A stretch of 64,000 bases of DNA from Ascarosepion bandense (GCA_037127315.1 JBBBDQ010001275.1:861501-925500); one strand, 5' to 3'; counted from the first letter of the stretch, positions 44,700 to 55,074 are shown. The notes: generated from the letters alone by a model not told the origin. A program made the numbers and translations.

Positions 44700-45600
44700 T
44701 TAATTTCTTTTATTCAGAGAGGGAAGTACAGAAAGAGAAAGAGGAAAAAGAAAAGAAGGAATGAAAATGAAGAGGAAAAAGAAAAGAAGGAATGAAAATG
44801 AAGAGGAAAAAGAAAAGAAGGAATGAAAATGAAGAGGAAAAGAAAAAATTAAAAATAAACAACAAATACATAAAGGATAAAAAGTGAAAAACAAGTAAAG
44901 AAAGAAAGCAAGAGAAGTAAAAAATGGAAAAAAACAAGAAAAAAGATATCATAAAAAAGAAAAATGAGAAAGAAAGAAAAAAGAACAAAAAAGAAAAAGC
45001 AGAAAGTAGAAAGAAAAAGAAAGCAAAAACAAAGAGAAAGAAAGAAAGGAAGGAAGACAGAAAACAAAAAAAAACAAGGAGATAAAAGGAAAGAAAATAA
45101 ACAAAAAAATGTAAGGAAGAAAGAAAGTAAAAAGACAAAAGAAAGACAGAAAATAAACACAATAGAAAAGAAAAAAAGGAAAATACAAAAAGAAGAAAAA
45201 TATGATAAAAAAGAAAGAAAAAGTAGAAAAAGAGAAATGAAGAAAACAAAAAATAAAATAAAGCAAAAAGAAAAGAGAGAGAAAGAAAGGAATGAAAAAG
45301 ACAATGAAAGAGAAAGGGGAAGAAAGTGAAAGAAAGAAAAAGAGAAAAAAGAAAAGAAAGATAAAAGAGGAAGAAAGAAAGGAATCAAAAAGACAATGAA
45401 AGAGAAAGGGGAAGAAAGTGAAAGAAAGAAAAAGAGAAAAAAGAAAAGAAAGATAAAAGAGGAAGAAAGAAAGGAATCAAAAAGACAATGAAAGAGAAAG
45501 GGGAAGAAAGTGAAAGAAAGAAAAAGAGAAAAAAGAAAAGAAAGATAAAAGAGGAAGAAAGAAAAACACCTAAAAAAGAAGAAAACGGTGAAGTAAGAAG
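44700..45600 (+). repeat. Polypurine tract with 30-bp and 92-bp tandem units
   Basis: Nearly all A/G on the plus strand. At 44745-44840 a unit of about 30 bp (GAGGAAAAAGAAAAGAAGGA plus ATGAAAATGA) repeats about three times. ACAATGAAAGAGAAAGGGGA starts at 45301, 45393 and 45485, a 92-bp period. Open frames rich in Lys/Glu or Phe/Ser/Leu on either strand are compositional. Confidence 0.9.
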
Positions 45601-46087
45601 AAAGTCAAAATCTGAAGAATGGCCACCGTTCCTTAGAATCTGAGGGCGAAAAACTTGCTTGTTCTTGTGTTATTCTTGTCTTTGACAAGCAAGAAACAAT
45701 CTTCAGAGACAAACTGTTTTTGGGTCTTTTTTTTCATAATTGCTTGCTTTTGTCTTACAAGAGGGAGACAACTCAAGCAGCAACAAAAGCATTGGAAAGC
45801 GAAACGTTTCAGTTGATTCAATATGAAAACCATTTAGAAGAAACAGAAATTCAATGAAGTAGACAAAAAAATATAAAAACGCATAATCTCATGTGGAGGA
45901 GGAGGCTATATATATATAGAAATACAGGCATAAGGGTGTAAGAATATATATATATATAATTATTGTAATATTTTTATTATAAGTAGTTATAATAAAATTG
46001 TTTTACATTGCTACACAAAAGCTATGATGTTTCAGTACTGTTAATTGTGCTTCATCAGGCAATGATTGGTCACTGGTGTTGGGAATA

Positions 46088-46178
46088 ATTTAGAAAGAAA
46101 TTTAAATGCCTGGGAAGTGTTCTGACAGAGGACTGAAAGTTTGACATTGACATTCAAAAACACATTTCAAAAGTTAAC
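46088..46178 (+). pseudogene. RTE-like LINE scrap
   Basis: Reads KFKCLGSVLTED then KFDIDIQKHISK, matching the FKYLGSVLTEDGKCDTEI block of the RTE copies. Confidence 0.65.
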
Positions 46179-46670
46179 CAGAACGATCTCCCTGATGTAA
46201 TTAGATCCCAAGTGGGCATATATGCTGACAACACTATAGTTTACTCTCGTCTTGATCAAAAATCTACCGAGGCTGACAAAGCAAACCTCAATGCCGAGCT
46301 TGAAAAGGGCCTCCAATCTATGATGGATTGGGGTAAGAAATGGCTCGTTAAATTTAATGCTTCCAAAACAAAGCTGCTATCTAATAACCACTGCAGACAA
46401 TCATTCCTCCTGCCCGTTAACATGGATCAGGCTTCTCTTCCTGAAAATAAAACGCTGCACCTCCTCAGATTAACTCTCACATCAGACCTCAAGTGGAATA
46501 ACTATATAGAATCCATAGCTAAATCCGCTGCTAAGAAAGTTGGTTCTCTGTGTAGGGCCAGGAAGTTCTTCCCGTCCAAAACAATCCTGCACATATACAA
46601 ATCTACCATCCACCCATGCATTGAATATTGCTGCCATATCTGGTCGGGTGCTTCTGCTATCCACTTAGGC
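46179..46670 (+). pseudogene. CR1/Jockey-like LINE RT fragment
   Basis: A 165-codon frame from 46212 reads MGIYADNTIVYSRLDQKSTE (YADN where the active box should be YADD), MDWGKKWLVKFNASKTKLLS, LPENKTLHLLRLTLTSDLKW, IESIAKSAAKKVGSLCRARK and YKSTIHPCIEYCCHIWSGAS. It breaks off after HLGI. Both ends are truncated. Confidence 0.88.
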
Positions 46671-47270
46671 ATAGTTATTGCATTTTTGCAATTCGGACCT
46701 ACTTTTTAAAAAGTCAGGGACTAGTGAAGAAAAAAAAAACAGTGAATCAGCATTCCCCAATGACTCCTGAATTTTTTAATATTAGTTTTAGAGTGGCCTA
46801 TAGTCGAATTGTTACACATTTCTGGAATTTAAGGTGGGGGGGTAACATACTTAAAAAAAATATTTTTACCAATATTTTCTAAAAACAATGCAACCAAGAT
46901 TGATTTCATTCAATTATAAATAAGTCCTGAAGTTTTCATCAAAATCCAACCATTATTTGATTTATGCAAGAATTTCCAAATTAATGTGTCTTTCACGGCC
47001 AAAAAAAGTGCATTGCGTAACAATTACGTTTTTTTACTTAATAAAATAGCAGCAATTTGGATATCGCACTGACGTGAGAAAAAAAGACTTTCTACAACAA
47101 TTTCGAATGTGTTAGAAATAATTAAAAAAATTTAAATTATTTAAAAATGCTTTGTTCTATCCTCTTAATGGTAATATAAACTTTCTGCCAATAGAACTTT
47201 GTTTTTATTTAGTTTGGGACCTTTTCCCTTCTATGCTGTTTTTTCAGTGATTTTGTGGAGGTACCTACTT
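46671..47270. other. Unassigned stretch
   Basis: AT-rich, no recognised feature. Confidence 0.35.
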
Positions 47271-47482
47271 TAAAACTAATCCATGGTCCTGGAGCTCAGA
47301 CTCAGCCTAAAGAATATTTGGCTTTAAAACTAATCCATGGTCCTGGAGCTCAGACTCTTTGGACGTTGGCATGAAAGACTAAAAAGCAATAGTTGTTTCC
47401 AGTTAAAGCAAAACCATAGACTGAAAGAAAAATGAATGGATGTAAATCAAATTTTGATTTCCTGGTATCGATATCAAATAAA
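47271..47482 (-). mobile_element. Helitron-like partial element with mixed modules
   Basis: AACTAATCCATGGTCCTGGA occurs twice (about 47274 and 47330). The first is followed by the type-B junction (CTCAGCCTAAAGAATATTTG), the second by the type-A junction (CTTTGGACGTTGGCATGAAA). Both termini are missing. It looks like a recombinant or nested pair. Confidence 0.65.
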
Positions 47483-47794
47483 TCTTTCATTGCAAACTGA
47501 ATTTTGAAGGCTAAATAAGTCCTCTGAGTAAATGGTATCACGGCTGAGACTAAGAACTACAATTATACCTACTTAGAGCCAAACCCGAAGCAAAAACTAA
47601 AATAAAAGGGCTAAAAAAAATACAGACATACAGGCAGATAAACAGACACATACAGAAACATCTTGCCTTTTATATATATATATATACATCTTGCCTAATA
47701 TATATATATTTCTAAATAAAATGTTTGGAATGTAGCTTTTTGTTTCCATAACCTTTTAGATTGTAGTATTGGTAACCTTAAGTTTTTTTGTTTT

Positions 47795-49208
47795 TTTTAA
47801 TCATTTCACCCCGAGCAAGGCAGAAACGCCACTGATGTGCAGGGGGCTACATAAATGTAGAAAGATTAATTAGAAAAGAGTGAGGAGTACAAGCTAGTTA
47901 GAAAGGAACAATAGAAAGCTGAGAAAGCAGGTGCAATGACAGATACATGGGCAGAGAGAAAGTGAAGATTATACAGGGGAGGGGAGAGAGCTAGAGTCCA
48001 GTGGTTAGTAGGTGAGTATTAACTTTGCATTTAAATTTCTGGAGGTCGTAGCCGTCAGGAAAGCAAGAATACGGGAGTGAGTTCCACAGGCGGGAAGTGC
48101 GAGAGAGGAAGCTGCAGGAGTAGAATTGTCGTCTGCATTTGGCTAGCCTGACTGTGAATGGGTGGGACCCAGTTGCCAGTCTGGTTGCATGGGTAAACAA
48201 CTGTTGAGGAGGCATCAGTGACTTAAGCTCATCCGAGCAAAAGCCATGAAAGTATTTATAGAAGAGACAGAGGGAGGCCACATTTCGACGATGGGGAAGT
48301 GGCTGCAGTCGAGTCGCCAGATCAGTACCTATCACATTACAGACTCTCCTTTGGAGCTTGTCAAGAACACTGAGGAGAATGGCAGGGGCACCTGACCATA
48401 AATGGCAGCAGTACTCCATGCACGGATGGATGGTTGACTTGTATATATGCAGGATGGATTCAGGTGGAAAAAACATCCTGGATCGACATAGTGACCCAAT
48501 CTTCTTAGCAGTAGATTTTGCTATGGATTCAATATAGTGGTTCCATTTGAGGTCTGAGGACAGGGTAAGTCCGAGGAGGCGTAGTGTATTACTCTCCGGG
48601 AGAATCATCTGGTCCATGCTTATGGGAGGCAGAAGAGGTTGCCTGTAATGGTTGACAGACAACAGCTTGGTCTTAGAGGAATTGAAGTTGACAAGCCACT
48701 TCTTGCCCCAGTTCACCACAGAGTGTAGATCCCGCTCAAGGTCAGCAGCGAGATTATGTCTGTCCGCCACGACAGGTTTCTTACTGGAGCGGGAGTATAT
48801 TGTAGTGTCATCTGCGTAGATGCCTACTTGGGACTTGATCTCATCTGGGAGGTCGTTGATGAAAATAAGGAAGAGCGTCGGGCCCAGGATAGAGCCTTGT
48901 GGGACACCAGCATTCCTGCTGTAGGACGAAGAGGCACGCCCATTCAGAACGACCTTCATTTTGCGGTTATTTAAGAAAGATTGGATTAGGTCAAGCAGGC
49001 GACCGGTAATACCATAACCGCGTAGTAGGCCAGGGTGCCAAACCCTGTCGAAAGCCTTGGAGATGTCCAGAGCAACCGCGCGAGCCTCGTCAGACTCATC
49101 AAGGGCCTGTAGCATGTACTCCGTTACAGTTGTTTGCAGGTCGGCCGTGGACCTGTCAAATCGGAATCCATATTGCCTGTCGGAGAACAGTTTGTGGGCG
49201 GTGAGATG
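47795..49208 (-). pseudogene. CR1/Jockey-like LINE RT and 3' UTR, copy 2 (best preserved)
   Basis: A 374-codon frame (49115 down to 47991) carries DISKAFD (residues 17-23, RT motif A), GVPQGSILGP (70-79), YADD (100-103, active site), WGKKWLVNFNSSKTKLLSVN, LDKLQRRVCNVIGTDLATRL, YKYFHGFCSDELKSLMPPQQ and the end block SRTSRLWNSLPYSCFPDGYD, finishing at LLTTGL. The frame is open upstream to about 49205 (LFSDRQYGFRFDRSTADLQT), so the first Met is not a real start. The 3' UTR ends at 47795-47820. The endonuclease and N-terminal RT are missing (5' truncation). It is closely similar to the copy at 29925-31320 in the same orientation. Confidence 0.92.
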
Positions 49209-49289
49209 ATGAAAATCTATCCATAAAAAAAATTTCTTTTTAAAGATTTTTAAGTGGTCTTAAATTTTTGATCAGGTGTGTATATATAT

Positions 49290-49425
49290 ATTGTCATCCA
49301 CAGACAGATCTGTTTTGCTGTATCACAGCTCATCAGTATGGTTAGACATCTGATTGCTTCTAGCCAGGAGTGAAACCCGACTGAATTGGCTCCAGTCAGC
49401 TATTCTACCTCTGAGCTATGATATA
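49290..49425 (-). mobile_element. tRNA-promoter/hammerhead-ribozyme small retroelement, copy A
   Basis: On the minus strand it starts after a (TA)n-type flank with a tRNA-like unit: A box TAGCTCAGAGGTAGAATAGC and B-box-like GGGTTTCACTCC. TGGCTAGAAGCAATCAGATG links this to the hammerhead domain (49348 to 49292), and the element stops at another (TA)n tract. The second copy is at 59316-59445. A Pol III promoter upstream of a hammerhead resembles Sm-alpha-type SINEs of schistosomes and the retrozyme concept; calling this a retrozyme is an inference. Confidence 0.75.
49292..49348 (-). ncRNA. Type I hammerhead ribozyme, helix I intact, one core change
   Basis: Minus strand: helix I 5' side TGTC (49348-49345), loop TAA, CCATA; core CTGATGA (49336-49330); stem II GCTG/CAGC with loop TGATA; then AAAA where GAAA is expected; stem III ACAG/CTGT closed by a 2-nt loop; cleavage-site C at 49303; helix I 3' side TGTGG, AT, GACA (49302-49292). 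Helix I pairs perfectly in both blocks (CCATA:TGTGG with one G-U, TGTC:GACA). The G12 to A change should strongly reduce activity. Confidence 0.78.
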
Positions 49426-49429
49426 TATA

Positions 49430-50218
49430 GATAGATAGATAAATAGTGAGAAAGAGGAAGCATATATATATTTCATTGAATAATTTAGACATAACATCCA
49501 TATATTTTTATAATGATCTTTCTATTGTTCTCGAATCAGTTTCTTGATGTTAAGATGAAATTCATGAAGGAAGATAGTGTAGCTTTTTCCCTCCCAAGTA
49601 CTTTTGATCTACTACCAGATCATCCTCAAGGGTGAATTACAAAGACAAATTCATTGTAACCAATAAAATCTGCATTTTTTTTTTTTTTTGCAATAGTGAT
49701 TTTTAAAAAAAGTTGTGAGTTCACTGTTATAATTATTTTAAAATTTTAAATTTCTTCATTGTAGTTATGGAAGATTTTACAAAACAGGTGTTGCAATATG
49801 AGGGCACTGAATGGAAATTGGTAGGGTACTTAGAGGCAATCTAAAGTAATTGGGTAGAAGAAAAATAGATGTCTTTTTTGATTTGTCTTGGTTTATTTTG
49901 TTTTATGGTATATCAACCTCAGTGGATTATTTAATGCCAACAAGATTTTTAGGATACATGCGATTGAACAGAATATGCATTCTTTTTAAAAAATCAGTTT
50001 GTAGATCAAGTTTCATTGATGAATTTTTATAAAGAGGTCATTTTTTTTTTTTTTAAGTCAAATGCCTTACTGATAATTATTCTTTCTTTTTTTTTTTTTT
50101 TTTTTCAAAAATGCACTGCTGGTATTTTGAAAATAAAAATCAATTTTTATGCTTTCATAGTATACTGACTCCAGTTTGGAGCTAATTATTTGGCCATGGG
50201 ATCATAACAGGTGCTATA
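49430..50218. other. Unassigned stretch with a structured repeat end and a SINE tail
   Basis: Near 49585-49640 the minus strand reads CTTGAGGATGATCTGGTAGT AGATCAAAAGTACTTGGGAG, with GATC/GATC inverted arms; a relative is at 58830-58880. 49893-49945 is the 3' tail of the 5S/tRNA SINE (TATGGTATATCAACCTCAGT). The rest is AT-rich with T-runs. Confidence 0.45.
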
Positions 50219-50267
50219 CCAAGACCTCCTATATATTAACCATTGGTTAATATATAGGAGGTCTTGG
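50219..50267. repeat. Near-perfect 49-bp palindrome with 8-bp flanking direct repeats
   Basis: Arms of 24 bp (50219-50242 and 50244-50267; CCAAGACCTCCTATATATTA and so on) are perfectly complementary around a single T at 50243. GCTATACC is present directly at 50213-50220 and 50267-50274. Confidence 0.93.
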
Positions 50268-50469
50268 CTATACCCTGGATCAAGTCTTCCTGCATCTTGA
50301 AATCAAGAAACTGATTCACATAATCTTATATGAATTATTTCCATGTTTAATGTTATTAAAATGCATTCCCTGGAAAATGAAGAGATATAAACAAACAAAT
50401 CAAATTAAAAATTCTAATTTATCATCTCATCATTCTTAGTTATTTTTATACTTATTTCTATTTTTTAAT

Positions 50470-51130
50470 CCAATCCTTGGTCTTTTGAACAAGAGGAGAG
50501 GTTCATCTTTTTGTTTCTGGTTTAGGATTCAATTTCCTTCTATAAACTATTGCAAGTCTATATTTCTAATGTCTGACAACACTAAGAAATTTTATTTACT
50601 CTTTATTTATTTTTCCTCATTAGGAGTTGATAGGCTTGCTTATCATCCAGTTCACACTCCTCCCTAGTTTTTCAAACAAGAGTCGAAGTTTACTCATTGC
50701 ATCCTGTTTAGAAAGGGTGTGCATTGTGGAGCATTGGATATCGGCTCAGAACGAGAAATTAGGGGGCAGAGTTTGAATTCCAGCCGAATTCATTACATTC
50801 ACTTACGTGCAAATACCCTTGGGAAAGATATTAATCCGTCTATTCCTTCCAGTTATGGGTTAAATAACAGGTCAGATTGCTTTGTCGGTAACTAGTCTAC
50901 CGCAGAAAGCAATGGCAACCTACTGAGGGATAATCTTCTGCCTAGTCAGTCATGTTTGTTTCGAGACATGATCGCCCAAGTGTGTATCACGTATGGCACT
51001 TAACTGACTGATCCAGTTTAGAACTAGGTGTCTATTTCCTTCTAAATTCTTTTTTATTCTCTTTCATTCCAAGTTGCACCTTGCATCTTAGTGGCATTAT
51101 TGCCTTGCTTGGAGTGAATTAAAAAAAATG
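50470..51130 (+). mobile_element. CR1-like LINE 3' UTR remnant interrupted by a SINE
   Basis: Plus-strand counterpart of the ~150-bp 3' UTR unit (AGGAGTTGATAGGCTTGCTT, ATCCAGTTCACACTCCTCCC, TTGCATCCTGTTTAG). After the SINE it resumes with ATCCAGTTTAGAACTAGG and ends with the LINE terminus TGCATCTTAGTGGCATTATT, GCCTTGCTTGGAGTGAATTA. Confidence 0.75.
50714..51010 (+). mobile_element. tRNA-derived SINE S1 inserted in a LINE 3' UTR
   Basis: Head GCATTGTGGAGCATTGGATA, tail GGCACTTAACTGACTG. Flanked by ATCCTGTTTAGAA (50701-50713) and ATCCAGTTTAGAA (51011-51023), a 13-bp target duplication with one later change. Confidence 0.9.
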
Positions 51131-51660
51131 TCAAAAATTTTATTACGAATGCTCATTTAAAAAGCTGCTGCAGATGGTTCTTCTGTTCAATATCAATTCA
51201 ATCCTTACTGATAGATTGGATTTTGTAATTGTTTGCAAAAAAATAAGGGAAGACAATTCTGTAATTGCAGTACAACTACTCAGTTAATTTCCTTCAGTAA
51301 CTCAACTCTTCAACTACATTTAAAAAGTTTATTTTATCCTGTACTGTTACTAATCACTAATCAGTAATACTCTACGGTTAAATGATTTTTAAACAGACAA
51401 GCAGCCTGTAGTAAATAATGGAAATGTTTACAATGTAAGAAGAAAAAACAAAAAAAATTAAAAGATTCGTAATTCTGCATGAAATAAAGATGCTTATTTC
51501 ATACAATTTTTTTTTATTTCTAAATAAAAAATATCATAGATATATATTTTCAATAAGCTCAAGATATCATTATGTTAGGAAGCACTAAATAACCCATTGT
51601 ATATATTTTTCTACTTCAATGTAACATTATGTTAGAAGCATCTGATAATAATATCAGACT
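51131..51660. other. Unassigned stretch
   Basis: No recognised feature. Confidence 0.35.
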
Positions 51661-51664
51661 AAAT

Positions 51665-52500
51665 TTTTTATCATCTGTCGATATTTCTGAGGTGAGGTAT
51701 TGGAACTATTTACACTACGTAGTTCAGATTGTTGTCCTTATCTTTGTTGTCATATTCAAGACATTTTGGCCTTCTCCATTGGAATTTCAAACTGAAACCT
51801 TTTTTTAGTCTACAGGTTAGATTATTCTAGTTTCACATCCTAGATAGCTCAGTTTTTCATTAATTCCGTTTAATAACTTAAATATTCAAGTTTTTTTATT
51901 GTCCACCTCTGCTGTGGCCAGGTATTGAACTCACAACTCCTTGAATGAAGTCAGTTTTAAATTGCTTCAAACAATATTTTTATTCACTGTGGACCAAAGG
52001 GTTAAGTTTGAAATTCCAACATATATTACCTTAAAAAGGCTGGAGTGTGCAACAATCAAAATATTGTGAATTTGACAATAAAGATGAGAACAAAAATCCT
52101 AACACTGTAAATACAGCAAATTTTTCCAACATGAAATAATTTCTCAAAAACACATAGGTCAGTGGATATAGGCATTAATTAGTTCCACTGACTTGACCAT
52201 AAAAGTTGAGCGTTCAATAAATGGCTACAGCAGTGGTGAACAAATAATTGAGAAAGTTGGGTTAAAAGGAGATAACTAAAAGGCATTCGGAAGTGGCATT
52301 GCACATAGAATGAGAATGATATACTCCAGTGATCAAAATAAAGTGTTCAGTTTGAAATGAAATTCCGAGCACCTGAAGAGGGCCAGTGCGTTCAATGGTC
52401 AAAATAATGTAAACATGGCAATAAAGATGAGGAAGACAGCCCAAACAATGGGAATAATGTCAATACTACCTCATCTCAGAAGTACAGACAAATGAAATAA
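51665..52500. mobile_element. SINE family S3: one minus copy, one plus fragment, one plus full copy
   Basis: 51665-51960 is a minus copy with head complement CCAGGTATTGAACTCACAAC. 51993-52110 is a plus fragment (GGCTGGAGTGTGCAACAATC). 52150-52500 is a plus copy with tRNA-like head (TAGGTCAGTGGATATAGGCA; GAGCGTTCAATAAATGG) and body (GATCAAAATAAAGTGTTCAG, CCTCATCTCAGAAGTACAGA). The minus and plus copies are close enough to form an inverted pair. Confidence 0.7.
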
Positions 52501-53499
52501 TTGTTTTTTCATTTTTGGATTCCATCAAATTAATGTTAACTGAATCAAAGGGTATGTGGTTTTAGGTCTTTCTTCAATCACTGATAGAGATGAAAAAGCC
52601 AAAACATAAAAATGCAATCTTATTTTAGTCATATGAATAAAACTGCAAAAGTAAATTTTTAGGACATGAAATAACTGTTTATTCACTTCCAAACTGTTAA
52701 ATTAACACTGTCTATGAAGTGTATGTGGTTTCGGAAACTTTCCTTAAGTGTTCTCTCTTCTCTTCCTTCCTGGGAGACAAATGTTTATATAAAATCCTGT
52801 CATTTAGTTAGCCTTTTTTTTTATATCTAAAACTCAGAAAATCTGGAAAAATCTGGAAAAATCATTTTTATCTCCAAGAAACTAATAATAAAATATTCAC
52901 TTGCAAAAAGAAATTAAAAAAAAAATAATAAAAATTATTCTTACAATCCAAAATATGTTTCAGCTGGGTCCACTTCCTGTTCATTTTGACACCCCAAATG
53001 AGATCCTATGAGACATGATTCTGCACCTGATTGCTGTGAGGCCACTTTTTAAGTGAACCTTCAGTGGTCCTAGGTCTTTTGTCTTTCTGAGGTGACACAA
53101 AATTTAGTTGGCATCTCTTAAAATGAACCCAATAAATACTGGGGTCCCCACAGATCAATTCTTCTTAAATCAAAGTTCCTGATAGATATTAAATTTAATT
53201 CACACATCTGGCATTTTTTGGGGTTGGATCATTTTGACATAACTAAGAGAAATAAAAATAGATATGTTAGTATCTCTTGCGAGGAAACCAGTACAAAATT
53301 AAGCCACTACAACTCGACTTCTCTAAAATCAGATGACACTGAGTAAAATTATAGCCTGGCATGAATTACATTTGATATAACCAAGACAGGCATTCAAATA
53401 AAACCATTAGATATTGGGGCCACTACAGATCAACTTCTCTGAGATCAACTCTCCTAATTGATTCAGTCTTCTGGCATTTCTTGACATAAAACACATATC
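52501..53499. other. Unassigned AT-rich region
   Basis: No coding motif or element terminus recognised. Confidence 0.35.
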
Positions 53500-53683
53500 A
53501 CATTAGCTTCGTAACAAATCCACAAATATCCACAGCAATTGAATTAATATTACTGGATGCAGATTACATATCATTAAGCTCTTTACTGAATAGGAAGTTG
53601 TTTTAATTTTTTTTATTTTGATCACTTTAAATGATATTACTCAAACAAAAACCTCATAATGATGTGCCATTTTTATTCTGGTA

Positions 53684-54177
53684 CTAGCAGTATAACCCAG
53701 TGTTGCTCGGGTGTAATGAAAGCTTTAAAATAATCCATGGTCCTGGAGCTCAGACTCAGCCTAAAGAATATTTGTGTGAAGCTTGGTGAGAATCAGATAA
53801 AATTGTGGATTTGTATAAAGGACATACAGACAGATAAACAGACACACACACACACACAAACATCTTGCCTTTTACATATATATATTATTGATTTTCTGCA
53901 CTATTGCAACCTTGAAACTTCTGAATATCGTTTCTTATGTCTTTGTCTATGAGTGTATCAAATTTGATTAAAATTAAACCACTCCTTCTATAACCCGATT
54001 TTTTATATTTATCGGGGGTAGCTCGACACAAAACTTAGCTAAGAAGACTTGCAGATGCTTATAGTACAACTGTGTAAATTTTCAAGAAAATCGGTTCAGC
54101 CGTTTCGGAGTCTATAGATAACGGCCACACACACACACACTCACACAGACCAAGTTCCATTTATAAATAAGTTTAGA
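53684..54177 (-). mobile_element. Non-autonomous Helitron-like element H6 (type B), boundaries proven
   Basis: Minus strand: TCTAAACTTATTTATAAATG (54177 down), the GGCTGAACCGATTTTCTTGA region, the type-B module with (GT)n and ATTCTCACCAAGCTTCACAC, 3' hairpin region CCCGAGCAACACTGGG, TTATACTG and CTAG ending at 53684. The paralogous empty site at 55006/55007 places both ends to the base: host A before TC and host T after CTAG, with no duplicated target. 494 bp, no ORF. Confidence 0.93.
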
Positions 54178-54244
54178 TAATAATGAACACTCTCTATCTT
54201 CCATCAGTCTGGCTCATGTGAACCTCCTGAAAAGTGACTCATTG

Positions 54245-54589
54245 CACCTTCACGGGCTAACTTTCACAGCTGACATGAAGTTTATGTAGAATCCATTGCT
54301 AGGTCCGCTGCTAAGAAATTTGGTTTACTGTTGTGTGAGACAATTTTTCTCTCCAGAATTTATCTTGCATATCCATAGGTCTACTGTTCATCCATGTTTA
54401 AAATATTGCTACCACATATGATCTGGTGGTCTTGATATTCATTTAAAGTTTCTTGATAAAATCCAAAGAAGAATCAAGCATATTACTGGACTTGATCTGG
54501 TGTCTCAGCTTCAGTTACTTTCCAACTATCTTAAGGTTGCCTCTCTGTGCATCTTTTTACAAATACTTTCATGACAATTGTTCACTATG
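54245..54589 (+). pseudogene. CR1-like LINE C-terminal remnant
   Basis: Reads degraded versions of ESDSLHLHGLTFTADMKF, YKSTVHPCLKYCYHI and LDKIQRRIKHITGLDLVSQL. A minus-strand SINE starts at 54590. The LINE end resumes at 55075. Confidence 0.75.
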
Positions 54590-54815
54590 GTCAGTCAGTT
54601 AAATGCCATACGTGATACACACTTTGGGTGATCATGTCTCGAAAGAGACATGACTGACTGGGCAGAAGATTATACCGCAGCAGGTTTCCATTGCTTTCTG
54701 CAGTAGACTGGTTTCTATCAAAGGCTATAGAACCCAATCTGTTTTATTATTTAACCCATAACTGGAGGGAAGAGATGAATTCATACCTTTCCCAAGAGTA
54801 TTTGTGCGTAAGTGA
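54590..54815 (-). mobile_element. tRNA-derived SINE S1, 5'-truncated
   Basis: Starts TCAGTCAGTTAAATGCCATA and ends within TTTGTGCGTAAGTGA; the tRNA head is absent. Confidence 0.85.
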
Positions 54816-55074
54816 AAGCATTACATTAGCTTCTGTAACAAATCCACAAATATCCACAGCAATTGAATTAATATTACTGGATGCAGATTACATATCATTA
54901 AGCTCTTTACTGAATAGGAAGTTGTTTTAATTTTTTTATTTTGATCACTTTAAATGATATTCCTCTAACAAAAACCTCATAATGATGTGCCATTTTTATT
55001 CTGGTATACTAATGAACACTCTCTACCTTCCATCAGTTTGGCTCATGCGAACCTCCTGGAAAGTGACTCATTGC

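Larger units (their letters stand above)
53500..55074. repeat. Local direct duplication of about 252 bp
   Basis: Copy 1 is 53500-53683 plus 54178-54244; copy 2 is 54823-55074. Shared blocks include ATTACTGGATGCAGATTACA, TAAGCTCTTTACTGAATAGG, CATAATGATGTGCCATTTTT, TAATGAACACTCTCTA and GAACCTCCTG. Copy 1 is interrupted by the Helitron at 53684-54177; copy 2 is continuous. Confidence 0.92.

Noticed and set aside
44710..45388. Phe- and Lys/Glu-rich open frames on both strands
   Set aside because: They follow from near-total A/G composition; no domain or codon-bias evidence.
46020..46085. Hammerhead on the minus strand (CTGATGA...GAAAC near 46058)
   Set aside because: Stem II has a mismatch, stem III does not form and helix I has only two pairs; probably a related but decayed terminus or chance.
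48756..48974. Plus-strand 72-codon frame, also at 30895-31113
   Set aside because: It is antisense to the LINE reverse transcriptase in both copies and is conserved only because the RT strand is.
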